Positions 1 to 6,241 of a stretch of DNA of 9,059 nt are shown here, in pieces. The stretch is taken from assembly GCF_903643065.1 (NCBI RefSeq), contig NZ_CAHJWX010000042.1:1-9059 (forward strand). Reading direction: 5' to 3'. The notes beneath the pieces were generated by a model that saw only the letters and a list, made by a program, of their open reading frames with translations, did no database searches and had not been told where the DNA came from. Every line of letters begins with the position of its first letter. Position 1 is the first letter of the stretch. The translations under genes were made by a program, and so were the position numbers. Source of the stretch: Sphingomonas bacterium. Lineage in GTDB: Bacteria; Pseudomonadota; Alphaproteobacteria; Sphingomonadales; Sphingomonadaceae.

Positions 1-1632
1 GAGAGGCCCCACCCCCAACCCCTCCCGCTTGCGGGAGGGGAGCGGAAACCGCCGCCACCGTCGCCGCCAGCACCGCCCGGTCGCTCAGGTCCAGCCCCGA
101 CGAGTTCCGCCGATCCGGAAACAGGTCGCGCGGCAGCGGGATGGAGGGATGCCGCGCGCCGCCGACGCCCGCAATCCTCGCCACCGGATCGGCCAGGATG
201 TCCGCCTCGCTCAGCGTCTCGTCCGCGAGCTGGTGCACGAAGGACGAGTTCGCCCCATTCTCCAGCAGCCGCCGCACGAGATAGGCGAGCAGGTCGCGGT
301 GCCCGCCCACCGGGGCATAGATGCGCGTATGGTAGCCGCGCTCGCACACCAGCCGCTCGTACAGTCCCTCGCCCATGCCGTGCAGCCGCTGGAACTCGAA
401 GTCGCGGCCGTTGCCCGCCCATTCGACGATCGTCGCGACGGTGAGCGCGTTGTGCGAGGCGAAGGCCGGGCGGATGTTGGCCGCGTCCAGCATGTCGCGC
501 GCGACCGCGAGGTAGCTGACGTCGGTCGCCGCCTTGCGCGTGAACAGCGGATAGTCGGGGAGCCCCTCCACCTGCGTGCGCTTGATCTCGCTGTCCCAAT
601 AGGCGCCCTTGACCAGCCGGACGTTCCAGCGCTGCCCCAGCTCGCCCGCCAGCGCGTCCGCCCAGGCCACCACCGCGCGCGCGCGTTTGCTGTACGCCTG
701 CACGGCCATGCCGAACCCGTCCCAGCCCCGAAACTGCGGCTGGCGGATCGCACCCTCGATGATGTCGAGGCTCATCTCCAGCCGCTCGCTCTCCTCGGCG
801 TCGACGGTGAGGTGGATGCCGACCTCCTTGGCGAGATTGCACATCATCTCCAGCTTGGCCGTCAGCTCCGGCACGCAGCGGTCATATTGCGCGACCTCGT
901 AACGCGGGTGCAGCGCCGACAGCTTGACCGATACCGAGTGCCCCTCGCCAGCATGCTTGCCGATCTGAAGGATCGCCTGCTTGTAGGACGAGAAGTAACG
1001 CGCCGCATCCTCGTCCGTCCGCGCCGCCTCGCCCAGCATGTCGAAGCTCGCGGTAAAGCCTTGGTTCTCCGATTTGCGCATCCGCGCCATCGCCTCGTCG
1101 ATGGTGCGGCCCATCACGAAGATCTCGCCCATCCGCTTCATCGCCGCGCCCACCGCCTGGCGCACGAACGGCTCGCCCGCGCGCCCGATCAGCCGCTTGA
1201 GCGCGCCGCCGCCGCCGTTCCTGCCTCGCCCACCAGCGCGCGGCCGACCACCAGCCCCCAGGTGCCCGCGTTGACCAGCAGCGACGACGACTTGCCCGCG
1301 TGCGCGCGCCAATCCGCGTCGCCGATCTTGTCCGCGATCAGCAGGTCGGCGGTCTCCGGGTCGGGCACGCGCAGGAACGCCTCGGCGAGGCTCAGCAGCG
1401 CCACGCCCTCAGCCGAGTCGAGCCGGTATTCCTGCAGGAACTGGTTCACCCAGCCCCTGGCCTGCGCCGCGCGCAGGTCCGCGAGCAGGCCGGACGCGGT
1501 CCCGGTCACCCGCTCGCGCGAGTCGGGCCCGAGCGCGGCGCGCGCGAGCAGCGGCTTTAGAACATCGGGTTCGCTCGCCCGGTACAGCCGGACCAGGTCG
1601 GTACGAGCGGCGTTGGTGCGGGCTTGCGGCAT
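1..1632 (-). CDS. putA: PutA, proline dehydrogenase half; partial, with a frameshift
   Basis: PutA oxidises proline to pyrroline-5-carboxylate with FAD and then to glutamate with NAD. Only the N-terminal proline dehydrogenase part (about 544 codons) is here; the aldehyde dehydrogenase part lies past the left edge. On the minus strand I read the family motifs in order: SENQGFTASFDMLGEAA, VKLSALHPRYE, HLTVDAEESER, RLVKGAYWD, FASHNA, FEFQRLHGMGEGLYE, RIYAPVG and YLVRRLLENGANSSFV; the last contains the paired arginines that bind proline. The start at 1632 (MPQARTNAAR) is preferred over an ATG at 1701 because the extra 23 residues look unlike PutA. No ribbon-helix-helix DNA-binding domain precedes it, so this is probably not the self-regulating kind. 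The frame from 1632 stops at 1189. The homologous reading continues in the next frame, open from 1408 to the edge, with the switch near 1205-1217. That is one base too few for a continuous gene: a sequencing error, a true pseudogene or recoding. Confidence 0.9.
7..45. repeat. Sphingomonad-type palindromic repeat inside putA
   Basis: A perfect inverted repeat has arms CCCCTCCCGC (19-28) and GCGGGAGGGG (31-40) around TT. It is flanked by the C-rich run 7-16 and AGCGG. I recall near-identical elements scattered through sphingomonad genomes, mostly between genes. Here the putA frame stays open through it and reads APLPQAGGVGGGAS, just after the NSSGLDLSDRAVLAA stretch that normally leads into the linker between the two enzyme domains. 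It resembles the in-frame palindromic elements known from Rickettsia genes. Copy number cannot be seen from one window. Confidence 0.6.
1205..1217 (-). other. Frameshift site in putA at a GGC repeat tract
   Basis: The minus strand here is a run of GGC units. Upstream codons (GRALVGEAG) are in one frame; downstream codons (ALKRLIGRAGEP, then VGAAMKRMGEIFVMGR) are in the next. Restoring one base, or a -1 slip in the tract, joins the two into a normal PutA. I checked the downstream frame codon by codon to the left edge and found no second break. Short triplet tracts of this kind are prone both to sequencing error and to polymerase slippage. Confidence 0.8.
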
Positions 1633-1718
1633 GTTCGGCGTTCCGGTCGGGAGGAGGCTTGCGATGTAGGATGGCGCGCGCCAAGGAGGAGGCCCGCGCA
1701 TAAGGGAGAGGCAGGGCC

Positions 1719-2177
1719 ATGGCGACCGTCACCGTCGACGAGATGAAGAACAGCGTCGGCGAGGAACGCGTCAGCGACTGGGTCGAGGTAACGCAGGCGA
1801 TGATCGACCAGTTCGCCGAGGCGACGGGCGATCACCAGTTCATCCATGTCGACCCCGTCCGCGCCGCGATGACGCCGTTCGGCGGCACGATCGCGCACGG
1901 TTTCCTCACGCTGTCGCTGCTGCCGCTGCTGTCGTCCAAGGTGCCCGACCTGCCGCAGATCGAAGGCACCAGGATGGCGGTCAATTACGGGGGCAACAAG
2001 GTCCGCTTCCTCACCCCCGTCCGTTCGGGCTCGCGGGTGCGCGGCCATTTCAAGACGCTCGCCTTCGACGAGAAGCGGCCCGGCCAGTATCAGCACCTCA
2101 CCGAGTTCACCGTCGAGATCGAGGGCGCGCCCAAGCCGGCGATGATCGCGGAGTGGATCAGCCAGATCTTCGTCTGA
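1719..2177 (+). CDS. MaoC-like (R)-specific enoyl-CoA hydratase
   Basis: A 152-residue hot-dog-fold protein of the MaoC/NodN-like hydratase family, which adds water to enoyl-CoA thioesters in the cytoplasm. The hydratase-2 motif is visible: [14 protein letters not shown] places the likely catalytic pair at D38 and H43, followed by [15 protein letters not shown] at about 54-68, which lines the active site. Length is normal for a single-domain member. The start is firm: GGGAGAGG lies about 7 bases upstream and an in-frame TAA at 1701-1703 rules out a longer protein. An AAGGAGGAGG run sits further up at 1683-1692. It precedes a thiolase gene by 85 bases on the same strand, which suggests joint work in acyl-CoA breakdown or in supply of hydroxyacyl-CoA. 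Substrate chain length cannot be told from sequence. Confidence 0.88.
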   Translation: MATVTVDEMKNSVGEERVSDWVEVTQAMIDQFAEATGDHQFIHVDPVRAAMTPFGGTIAHGFLTLSLLPLLSSKVPDLPQIEGTRMAVNYGGNKVRFLTPVRSGSRVRGHFKTLAFDEKRPGQYQHLTEFTVEIEGAPKPAMIAEWISQIFV

Positions 2178-2192
2178 CCGGATCTTTCGTCT

Positions 2193-2230
2193 GGAAGGTC
2201 ACACTTCCTCCCTCACCGGCGTGACTTTCC
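2193..2230 (+). promoter_or_regulatory. Inverted repeat between the hydratase and thiolase genes
   Basis: GGAAGGTCAC (2193-2202) pairs with GTGACTTTCC (2221-2230), ten pairs with one G-U, around an 18-base loop. A smaller GTCC/GGAC hairpin follows at 2233-2244. No T run follows, so it is a weak terminator candidate. It may instead be an operator, or a leader or processing structure ahead of the thiolase gene. Confidence 0.35.
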
Positions 2231-2262
2231 GCGTCCGCCCGGACCGACAAGGGCCTCATCTC

Positions 2263-3438
2263 ATGCGTTCCGCCGTCATCGTCGCCACCGCCCGCACGCC
2301 GATCGGCCGCGCCTATCGCGGCGCGTTCAACGCGCTGCCCTCGCCCACGCTCGCCAGCCACGCGATCAAAGCGGCCGTCGAGCGCGCGCGCCTCGACCCG
2401 GCCGAGATCGGCGACGTGGTGCTGGGCGCCGCGCTCCAGCAGGGTGTGCAGGGCGGCAACATCGCCCGGCTGGCGGCGCTGCGCGCGGGCCTGCCGACCT
2501 CGGTCGCGGGCATGTCGATCGATCGCCAGTGCGCGTCGGGGCTGATGGCGATCGCCACCGCGGCCAAGCAGGTGATCGTCGACGGCATGGAGATCGCGGT
2601 CGGCGGCGGCGTCGAGAGCATCTCGATGGTGCAGACGCCGCAACTGCGCGTCGGCTTCGACCCGGAACTGCTGGCGATGCACGGGCACGTGTACATGCCG
2701 ATGCTGCAGACCGCCGAGGTGGTGGCGACGCGCTACGGCATCGATCGCGACGCGTGCGACGCCTACGCGCTCCAGTCGCAGCAACGCACCGCCGCCGCGC
2801 AGGCCGCCGGCCGGTTCGACGACGAGATCGTGGCCGTGACCGCGACGATGGCGGTGGTCGACAAGGCGACCAAGGAGGTCAGCCACCGGGAGGTCACGCT
2901 CAGGCAGGACGAGGGCAATCGCGCGGACACGACGCTTGACGGCCTGAAGGCGCTCAAGACCGTGCTCGACGGCGGCACCGTCACCGCCGGCAACGCCTCG
3001 CAGCTCTCCGACGGCGCCGCCGCCAGCGTGGTGATGGAGGAGAAGGTCGCGGGCGCGAAGGGCCTGACCCCGCTCGGCCGCTATGTCGGGATGGCGGTGG
3101 CGGGCACCGAGCCCGACGAGATGGGCATCGGCCCGGTCTACGCCATCCCCAAGCTGCTGGAGCGCCATGGCCTGGCGATGGACGATATCGGCCTGTGGGA
3201 GCTGAACGAGGCGTTCGCGGTGCAGGTGCTGTATTGCCGCGACAAGCTGGGTATCCCCGACGAGCTGCTCAACGTCAACGGCGGCTCGATCTCGATCGGC
3301 CACCCCTATGGCATGACGGGCGCGCGCTGCACCGGCCACGCGCTGATCGAGGGCAAGCGGCGTGGGGCGAAGTACGTCGTCGTGACGATGTGCGTCGGCG
3401 GCGGCATGGGCGCGGCCGGGCTGTTCGAGGTGCTGTGA
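2263..3438 (+). CDS. Acetyl-CoA acyltransferase (thiolase)
   Basis: A 391-residue thiolase, the full usual length. It cleaves 3-ketoacyl-CoA with CoA, or condenses two acyl-CoAs in reverse. All catalytic landmarks are present: nucleophile C90 in DRQCASG, N315 in ELNEAFA, H347 in [12 protein letters not shown], and the acid-base C377 in [13 protein letters not shown]. The N-terminus [19 protein letters not shown] is typical, so the ATG at 2263 (weak AAGGG 9 bases before it) is chosen over a GTG at 2221, whose 14 extra residues look unlike a thiolase. The loop [22 protein letters not shown] is the usual covering-domain segment. With the hydratase gene in front it probably forms an acyl-CoA degradation unit. 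No hydroxyacyl-CoA dehydrogenase is next to it, so the exact pathway (beta-oxidation or acetoacetyl-CoA supply) is open. Confidence 0.92.
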   Translation: MRSAVIVATARTPIGRAYRGAFNALPSPTLASHAIKAAVERARLDPAEIGDVVLGAALQQGVQGGNIARLAALRAGLPTSVAGMSIDRQCASGLMAIATAAKQVIVDGMEIAVGGGVESISMVQTPQLRVGFDPELLAMHGHVYMPMLQTAEVVATRYGIDRDACDAYALQSQQRTAAAQAAGRFDDEIVAVTATMAVVDKATKEVSHREVTLRQDEGNRADTTLDGLKALKTVLDGGTVTAGNASQLSDGAAASVVMEEKVAGAKGLTPLGRYVGMAVAGTEPDEMGIGPVYAIPKLLERHGLAMDDIGLWELNEAFAVQVLYCRDKLGIPDELLNVNGGSISIGHPYGMTGARCTGHALIEGKRRGAKYVVVTMCVGGGMGAAGLFEVL

Positions 3439-3441
3439 GTT

Positions 3442-3541
3442 GAACGGTAACGGGCAATACGCTACGTATTGATTGTCGGCGGAGTCATGGACGCCTTCTG
3501 TGGGAGCCCCGGTCGCTGCAACGGCCGGGGCTTTACCGTTC
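3442..3541. repeat. Nested inverted repeats: possible multi-branched RNA structure
   Basis: GAACGGTAA (3442-3450) and TTACCGTTC (3533-3541) are exact complements. They enclose a perfect CAATACG/CGTATTG hairpin with a 3-base loop (3455-3471), a weak GGCG/CGCC pair (3478-3495), and the 11-pair hairpin at 3505-3532. Together these can fold into one branched structure about 100 bases long, on the thiolase transcript or on the minus-strand transcript of the small peptide gene. This is inference from pairing only. Confidence 0.4.
3505..3534 (+). terminator. Probable Rho-independent terminator of the thiolase gene
   Basis: AGCCCCGGTCG (3505-3515) pairs with CGGCCGGGGCT (3522-3532), eleven pairs with one G-U, with loop CTGCAA, followed by a short TTT (3532-3534). 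It lies 66 bases past the thiolase stop. The T run is short, so efficiency is uncertain. Confidence 0.6.
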
Positions 3542-3567
3542 GGGGCCCGGGCTGCAACCCAGGCCCC
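3542..3567. terminator. Second hairpin with the same CTGCAA loop, just past the small peptide stop
   Basis: GGGGCC (3542-3547) pairs with GGCCCC (3562-3567) and GGG (3549-3551) with CCC (3558-3560), with one C/A mismatch between. The loop CTGCAA (3552-3557) is identical to that of the hairpin at 3505-3532. On the minus strand it begins 8 bases after the stop codon of the small peptide gene, the position of a transcript-end hairpin, but no T run follows on either strand. Confidence 0.45.
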
Positions 3568-3575
3568 TCCCGGTG

Positions 3576-3668
3576 CTAACCCTTGCGGGCTACCTCGATC
3601 ACTTTCACGATCAAGGCCGCGAAGGCGCACATAGCGCCGACGAAGGCACAGGCATCAACGATCGTCAT
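3576..3668 (-). CDS. Small hydrophobic one-span membrane peptide, 30 residues (candidate)
   Basis: I do not recognise this gene. The ATG at 3668 opens a 30-codon frame ending in TAG. The peptide starts MTIVDACAFVGAMCAF, continues with the hydrophobic AALIV, and ends KVIEVARKG. That gives one membrane segment (about residues 5-21, with two cysteines) and a positively charged tail, the layout of small membrane proteins and of type I toxins. Support for translation: AGGAGA 7 bases before the ATG, a -35/-10 pair at 3714-3742, and third codon positions that are 77 percent G or C by my count. The start codon sits in the loop of a perfect 7-base inverted repeat, and a strong hairpin follows the stop by 8 bases. 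The frame also extends up to an ATG at 3767, but that start would lie upstream of the predicted promoter. No function is claimed. Confidence 0.5.
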   Translation of the reverse strand: MTIVDACAFVGAMCAFAALIVKVIEVARKG

Positions 3669-3676
3669 GGATCGTT
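3657..3676 (-). promoter_or_regulatory. Start-codon hairpin of the small peptide gene
   Basis: AACGATC and GATCGTT (3657-3663 and 3670-3676) are perfect complements around a 6-base loop that holds the ATG. The AGGAGA ribosome site (3676-3681) abuts the stem. This could make initiation conditional or display the start codon. Confidence 0.4.
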
Positions 3677-3713
3677 CTCCTGCGAGATGACGGCAAGATT
3701 GCCGCCGCCACCC

Positions 3714-3742
3714 ACTATGCCCGGCGGGACTGGCGCTCGCAA
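3714..3742 (-). promoter_or_regulatory. Candidate promoter of the small peptide gene
   Basis: On the minus strand TTGCGA (3742-3737) is followed after exactly 17 bases by CATAGT (3719-3714). These match the vegetative -35 and -10 boxes at 4 and 4 of 6 positions. The predicted start of transcription near 3706 gives a leader of about 38 bases. Confidence 0.4.
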
Positions 3743-3765
3743 TCGCTGCCCCCATCTTCCCTCCC

Positions 3766-4206
3766 ATGGCTCACCGCATCCCCCCCGCCGCGCGCGCGCA
3801 CATCCCGCCCGGCGCGAGCATCACCCGGGTCGAGCGCATGTCCCGCGCGTTCGTGAAGTACCATCTCGATGACGGCTCGGTGCTGCACCGCTTCACGCAG
3901 CCCGAGCCGTCGAGCGACCCGCACGACCATCCCTTCGCGATCGACATCGAGGTGCTGTCGGGCGGCTATGTCGAGGAGGTGTTCACGCGGGGCGAGGGCG
4001 GGTGGCGCGCGACGCTGGTGCACCGCGTCCCGGGCGAGACGCACCGGCTGGCGGCCGAGCACGTCCACCGCGTTGTCGAGTTGCCGACCGGCGAATGCTG
4101 GACCCGCGCCCGCTATGCCGCGTCCGAGCGCATCACCTGTTTCTGGCGCTTCGGCGACGACATCCGCCGGCGGCGCTGGAACAGCCGCCGGTGGGAACGG
4201 GTGTAA
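3766..4206 (+). CDS. Cupin-like small protein of unknown function
   Basis: A 146-residue protein without a firm family name. The middle reads DPHDHPFAIDIEVLSGGYVEE (split: DPHDHPF at 51-57, then E62 and G66-G67), close to the first cupin metal-binding motif (H53, H55, E62). The stretch around HRVPGETHR and EHVHRVVEL, with H99 and H101, fits the second motif. It could therefore bind a metal in a small beta barrel; enzyme or sensor function cannot be told. The C-terminus is very basic (RRRRWNSRRW). No ribosome binding site precedes 3766, and an internal ATG at 3838 begins close to the conserved part, so the start is uncertain. The gene is divergent from the small peptide gene and converges on the LuxR gene with a 12-base gap. 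Confidence 0.65.
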   Translation: MAHRIPPAARAHIPPGASITRVERMSRAFVKYHLDDGSVLHRFTQPEPSSDPHDHPFAIDIEVLSGGYVEEVFTRGEGGWRATLVHRVPGETHRLAAEHVHRVVELPTGECWTRARYAASERITCFWRFGDDIRRRRWNSRRWERV

Positions 4207-4211
4207 ACCCG
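4198..4211. terminator. Small hairpin between convergent genes
   Basis: CGGGT (4198-4202) pairs with ACCCG (4207-4211) around GTAA, which contains part of the cupin-like gene's stop codon. Five pairs and no T run make this a weak transcription end signal. Confidence 0.2.
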
Positions 4212-4218
4212 ACCGGGG

Positions 4219-5025
4219 CTAATCCGCTCCTTCCTCTGCGATGAAGCACGCGACCGCGTGCGCGCGATTGACCGCGCCGAGCTTGCGACGTGCGTTGTCC
4301 GCGTGAAAGCGAGCCGTCGTTTCCGAGACGGACAGGATGATGCCGATCTCCCAGTCGGTCTTGCCCTGCGCGACGAACCGCAAGACGTCGCGCTCGCGCA
4401 CGGTCAGCAGCGGCCTAGCCGTCGCCACCGGATAGGAGGCATCAAGCGTCAGCAGATGCTCGGCCAGCACGCCGCCCGCCATCTGCAGCGCGCGCGCGAT
4501 CGTCGGATCGATGGTCACATTGTCCACGCCGACATGGACCGACGCGGTCGTGTGGTCCGCGCCATAGGCGTTCGCGCCCCAGGCTTCCCGGATCGCGGCG
4601 CCCTCGAACGCCTCCCAATAGGTGTTGAACCGCCGGTCCGAGCGCGGCGCCAGGTCGGAAAAGCGATAGCGGGTCCGGCGTTGACGGACCACGTCGAGCA
4701 GCGGATTGCAGTCGAAGCAGATATACTGGAAGCCGCTGCTCCCGATCCAACCCTCGCGCGCCTCGCGGATCAGGACGCCGCCGGCTCGCCAATGCCGCTC
4801 GCTGGTCAGCGCGCCGCTGGGCCGGCGATAACGGCGGACCTGCACGAACGTCGCACCCAGCCGCCGAGCCCGATCGCCAAAAGCGCTCGCGGCGACGACC
4901 GGATCGCCGGCGAGGAGCGCGTCTTCCACCATGTCCATCGCCATCCGCAACATCGCGTCCGCTCCGACCCCTGATTGCCTATGCCGCACGCGCAGGCGGG
5001 TGCCGAGTCCCGTCACGTGAGCCAT
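4219..5025 (-). CDS. LuxR-family transcriptional regulator
   Basis: A 268-residue regulator. The C-terminal winged-type helix-turn-helix of the LuxR/FixJ group is clear at about 207-262: LTVRERDVLRFVAQGKTDWEIG, then LSVSETTARFHADNARRKLGAVNR, with the near-invariant E211, L215 and G221. Where most members have TV, this one has TA at 237-238. The N-terminal part (about 40-185) has the spacing of the autoinducer-binding domain: a CNPLLDVVRQRRT stretch followed by RFSDLAP is the usual D-P...R...F-x-x-D pattern. Ligand binding cannot be confirmed and no LuxI synthase is in the window, so it may be a solo receptor. The start could be the ATG at 5025 or at 4953 (MLRMAMDMVEDALL, with GGAG 9 bases ahead). 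It is transcribed away from the PEP-CTERM gene with inverted repeats between them. Confidence 0.88.
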   Translation of the reverse strand: MAHVTGLGTRLRVRHRQSGVGADAMLRMAMDMVEDALLAGDPVVAASAFGDRARRLGATFVQVRRYRRPSGALTSERHWRAGGVLIREAREGWIGSSGFQYICFDCNPLLDVVRQRRTRYRFSDLAPRSDRRFNTYWEAFEGAAIREAWGANAYGADHTTASVHVGVDNVTIDPTIARALQMAGGVLAEHLLTLDASYPVATARPLLTVRERDVLRFVAQGKTDWEIGIILSVSETTARFHADNARRKLGAVNRAHAVACFIAEEGAD

Positions 5026-5055
5026 GTCGTCCCAGATGGAGCCACCGACCCTATC

Positions 5056-5067
5056 CCTTTCGAGAGG
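5056..5067. promoter_or_regulatory. Near-palindrome between luxR-type and PEP-CTERM genes
   Basis: CCTTTCGAGAGG matches its own reverse complement at 10 of 12 positions. It lies in the shared upstream region of two divergent genes, a natural place for an operator, but does not match the classical lux box. Confidence 0.25.
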
Positions 5068-5081
5068 TTCGCTCCCAGCCT

Positions 5082-5099
5082 CGACCAGTATGACGGTCG
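5082..5099. promoter_or_regulatory. CGACC-N8-GGTCG inverted repeat, candidate operator
   Basis: A dyad CGACC/GGTCG with AT at its centre, 18 bases long, sits 28-45 bases before the GTG of the PEP-CTERM gene. Its size is close to a LuxR-type site (20 bases), but the CTG/CAG arms of that consensus are absent. Confidence 0.3.
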
Positions 5100-5126
5100 G
5101 GCAATCATTAAGAGGGAGTCAACCAC

Positions 5127-6155
5127 GTGAAGCCTGCCACCATCGTCCGGCTCGCCGCTGCCGGCATCGGCCTTCTCGTCGCCGCGCCGGCGCTGGCGCA
5201 GTCCGCGCCGCCCTCGTTCGAGGCGTGCACCTATAACGGCAACGGCATCGCCGGCACGATCTCGCCGCGCTCGTGCGCGTCCGTCTCGTCAAGCGGGGCG
5301 GCGCCTTACGGCCAGTATTCGATCAACAGCGCCGCCATCGCCAACGGGCGCCAAGCAGATGACGCGACCCAGGGACTCGGCACCACGGCCAGCGCCGACG
5401 GCGGCTGGACCAACACGGCGGCGGCGATCTCGAACACGGGCGGCAGCGCGGTCGCGACCGGCGACCTGCGCGACGGCACATTGCACGCCTATGTCAGCAA
5501 CGGCACCAACTATTTCCACGGCGGCGGCGCGAATACACGCATCAGTGACCTGTTCACCTTCAACAACACCAGCGGAGGCGACGTCACATTGACGATGGGC
5601 TATCAGTTCGACGGCCGCTTCAGCACCATCGACGATTACGGCGCCTATACCGATGGTCAGATCGATCTTCATTTCGGCGACCCCGACACCTATTACAATC
5701 GGGTGCTCTTCGCCAACAGTCGCGATTATGCGAACGGTGACGCACTGTCGCAATTCGATGCGATCAGTGGCACGTTGACCCAGCGGCTCGACGGCGGGAA
5801 CGGGCACGAGGGCGATTACGCCTTCACCGGTTCGTACCGGGATGGTTTCGTCCAGGGTGCCTTCACCACCTCGCTGTTGATCCCGACCGGGGAGTCGCGC
5901 TTCGGCTTCGTCATGACGCTGTCGCTCGATTGCCGGGGTTCGGGCGCGACCTGCGACTTCGGCCATACCAGCGCGTTCGGGTTCGGCGCCTTGCCGGCGG
6001 GCCTGACCTACACGTCGCAGTCAGGCGTGTTCGGTCAGGCGCTGGCGAGCGGCGTGCCGGAGCCGGCGAGCTGGGCGACGATGATCCTGGGGCTTGGTGG
6101 CATCGGCGGCGTCCTGCGGCATCGTCGGCGCCCCGCGGCGATGCTCGCCGCCTAG
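5127..6155 (+). CDS. Secreted protein with PEPxxWA-CTERM sorting signal
   Basis: A 342-residue exported protein. The N-terminus is a signal peptide (charged MKPATIVR, hydrophobic core, PALA before a likely cut after A24). The C-terminus carries the three-part exosortase signal: VPEPASWA at 310-317, a glycine-rich membrane segment (MILGLGGIGGVL), and basic HRRRP. The body is rich in Gly, Ser, Thr, Asn and Asp with no domain I can name, probably a beta-rich surface or extracellular protein. Cysteine pairs C34/C50 and C269/C276 could form disulfides. The start is GTG at 5127, supported by AAGAGGGAG about 8 bases upstream and by the signal peptide beginning there. The sorting enzyme is not in the window. 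Family knowledge says such proteins are cleaved at the envelope and linked to exopolysaccharide or biofilm functions. Confidence 0.85.
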   Translation: MKPATIVRLAAAGIGLLVAAPALAQSAPPSFEACTYNGNGIAGTISPRSCASVSSSGAAPYGQYSINSAAIANGRQADDATQGLGTTASADGGWTNTAAAISNTGGSAVATGDLRDGTLHAYVSNGTNYFHGGGANTRISDLFTFNNTSGGDVTLTMGYQFDGRFSTIDDYGAYTDGQIDLHFGDPDTYYNRVLFANSRDYANGDALSQFDAISGTLTQRLDGGNGHEGDYAFTGSYRDGFVQGAFTTSLLIPTGESRFGFVMTLSLDCRGSGATCDFGHTSAFGFGALPAGLTYTSQSGVFGQALASGVPEPASWATMILGLGGIGGVLRHRRRPAAMLAA

Positions 6156-6184
6156 GCGCAACCCCTTGGGCGCAGCTCCTACGC

Positions 6185-6209
6185 GCAACCAAGGTCGACC
6201 AGGGTCGTT
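6185..6209 (+). promoter_or_regulatory. EcfG-like (general stress) promoter
   Basis: GCAAC (6185-6189), 16 bases, then CGTT (6206-6209). The alphaproteobacterial general stress sigma factor EcfG recognises GGAAC-N16/17-CGTT, so this differs at one base with the right spacing. It lies 32 bases before the start of the stress-protein-like gene. The spacer contains the palindrome GGTCGACC. Confidence 0.4.
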
Positions 6210-6241
6210 CTCCCGCCGAAATCATCACGAGGAGCATGCCC

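Noticed and set aside
29..1669. Long plus-strand open frame of 546 codons opposite putA
   Set aside because: Arg/His/Ala-rich antisense shadow of a GC-rich gene; the minus strand shows clear PutA motifs.
3442..3541. tRNA-like cloverleaf from the nested repeats
   Set aside because: Arm lengths and spacing do not fit a tRNA, and the T-loop and anticodon stem signals are absent.
2158..3630. Minus-strand open frame of 490 codons opposite the thiolase gene
   Set aside because: Composition is that of an antisense shadow and the thiolase on the plus strand is unmistakable.
5082..5099. Classical lux box upstream of the PEP-CTERM gene
   Set aside because: The CTG/CAG arms of the consensus are missing; kept only as a generic dyad.
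6156..6190. Direct repeat GCGCAACC at 6156-6163 and 6183-6190
   Set aside because: Eight bases in GC-rich DNA is within chance; the second copy overlaps the EcfG-like motif, which explains it better.
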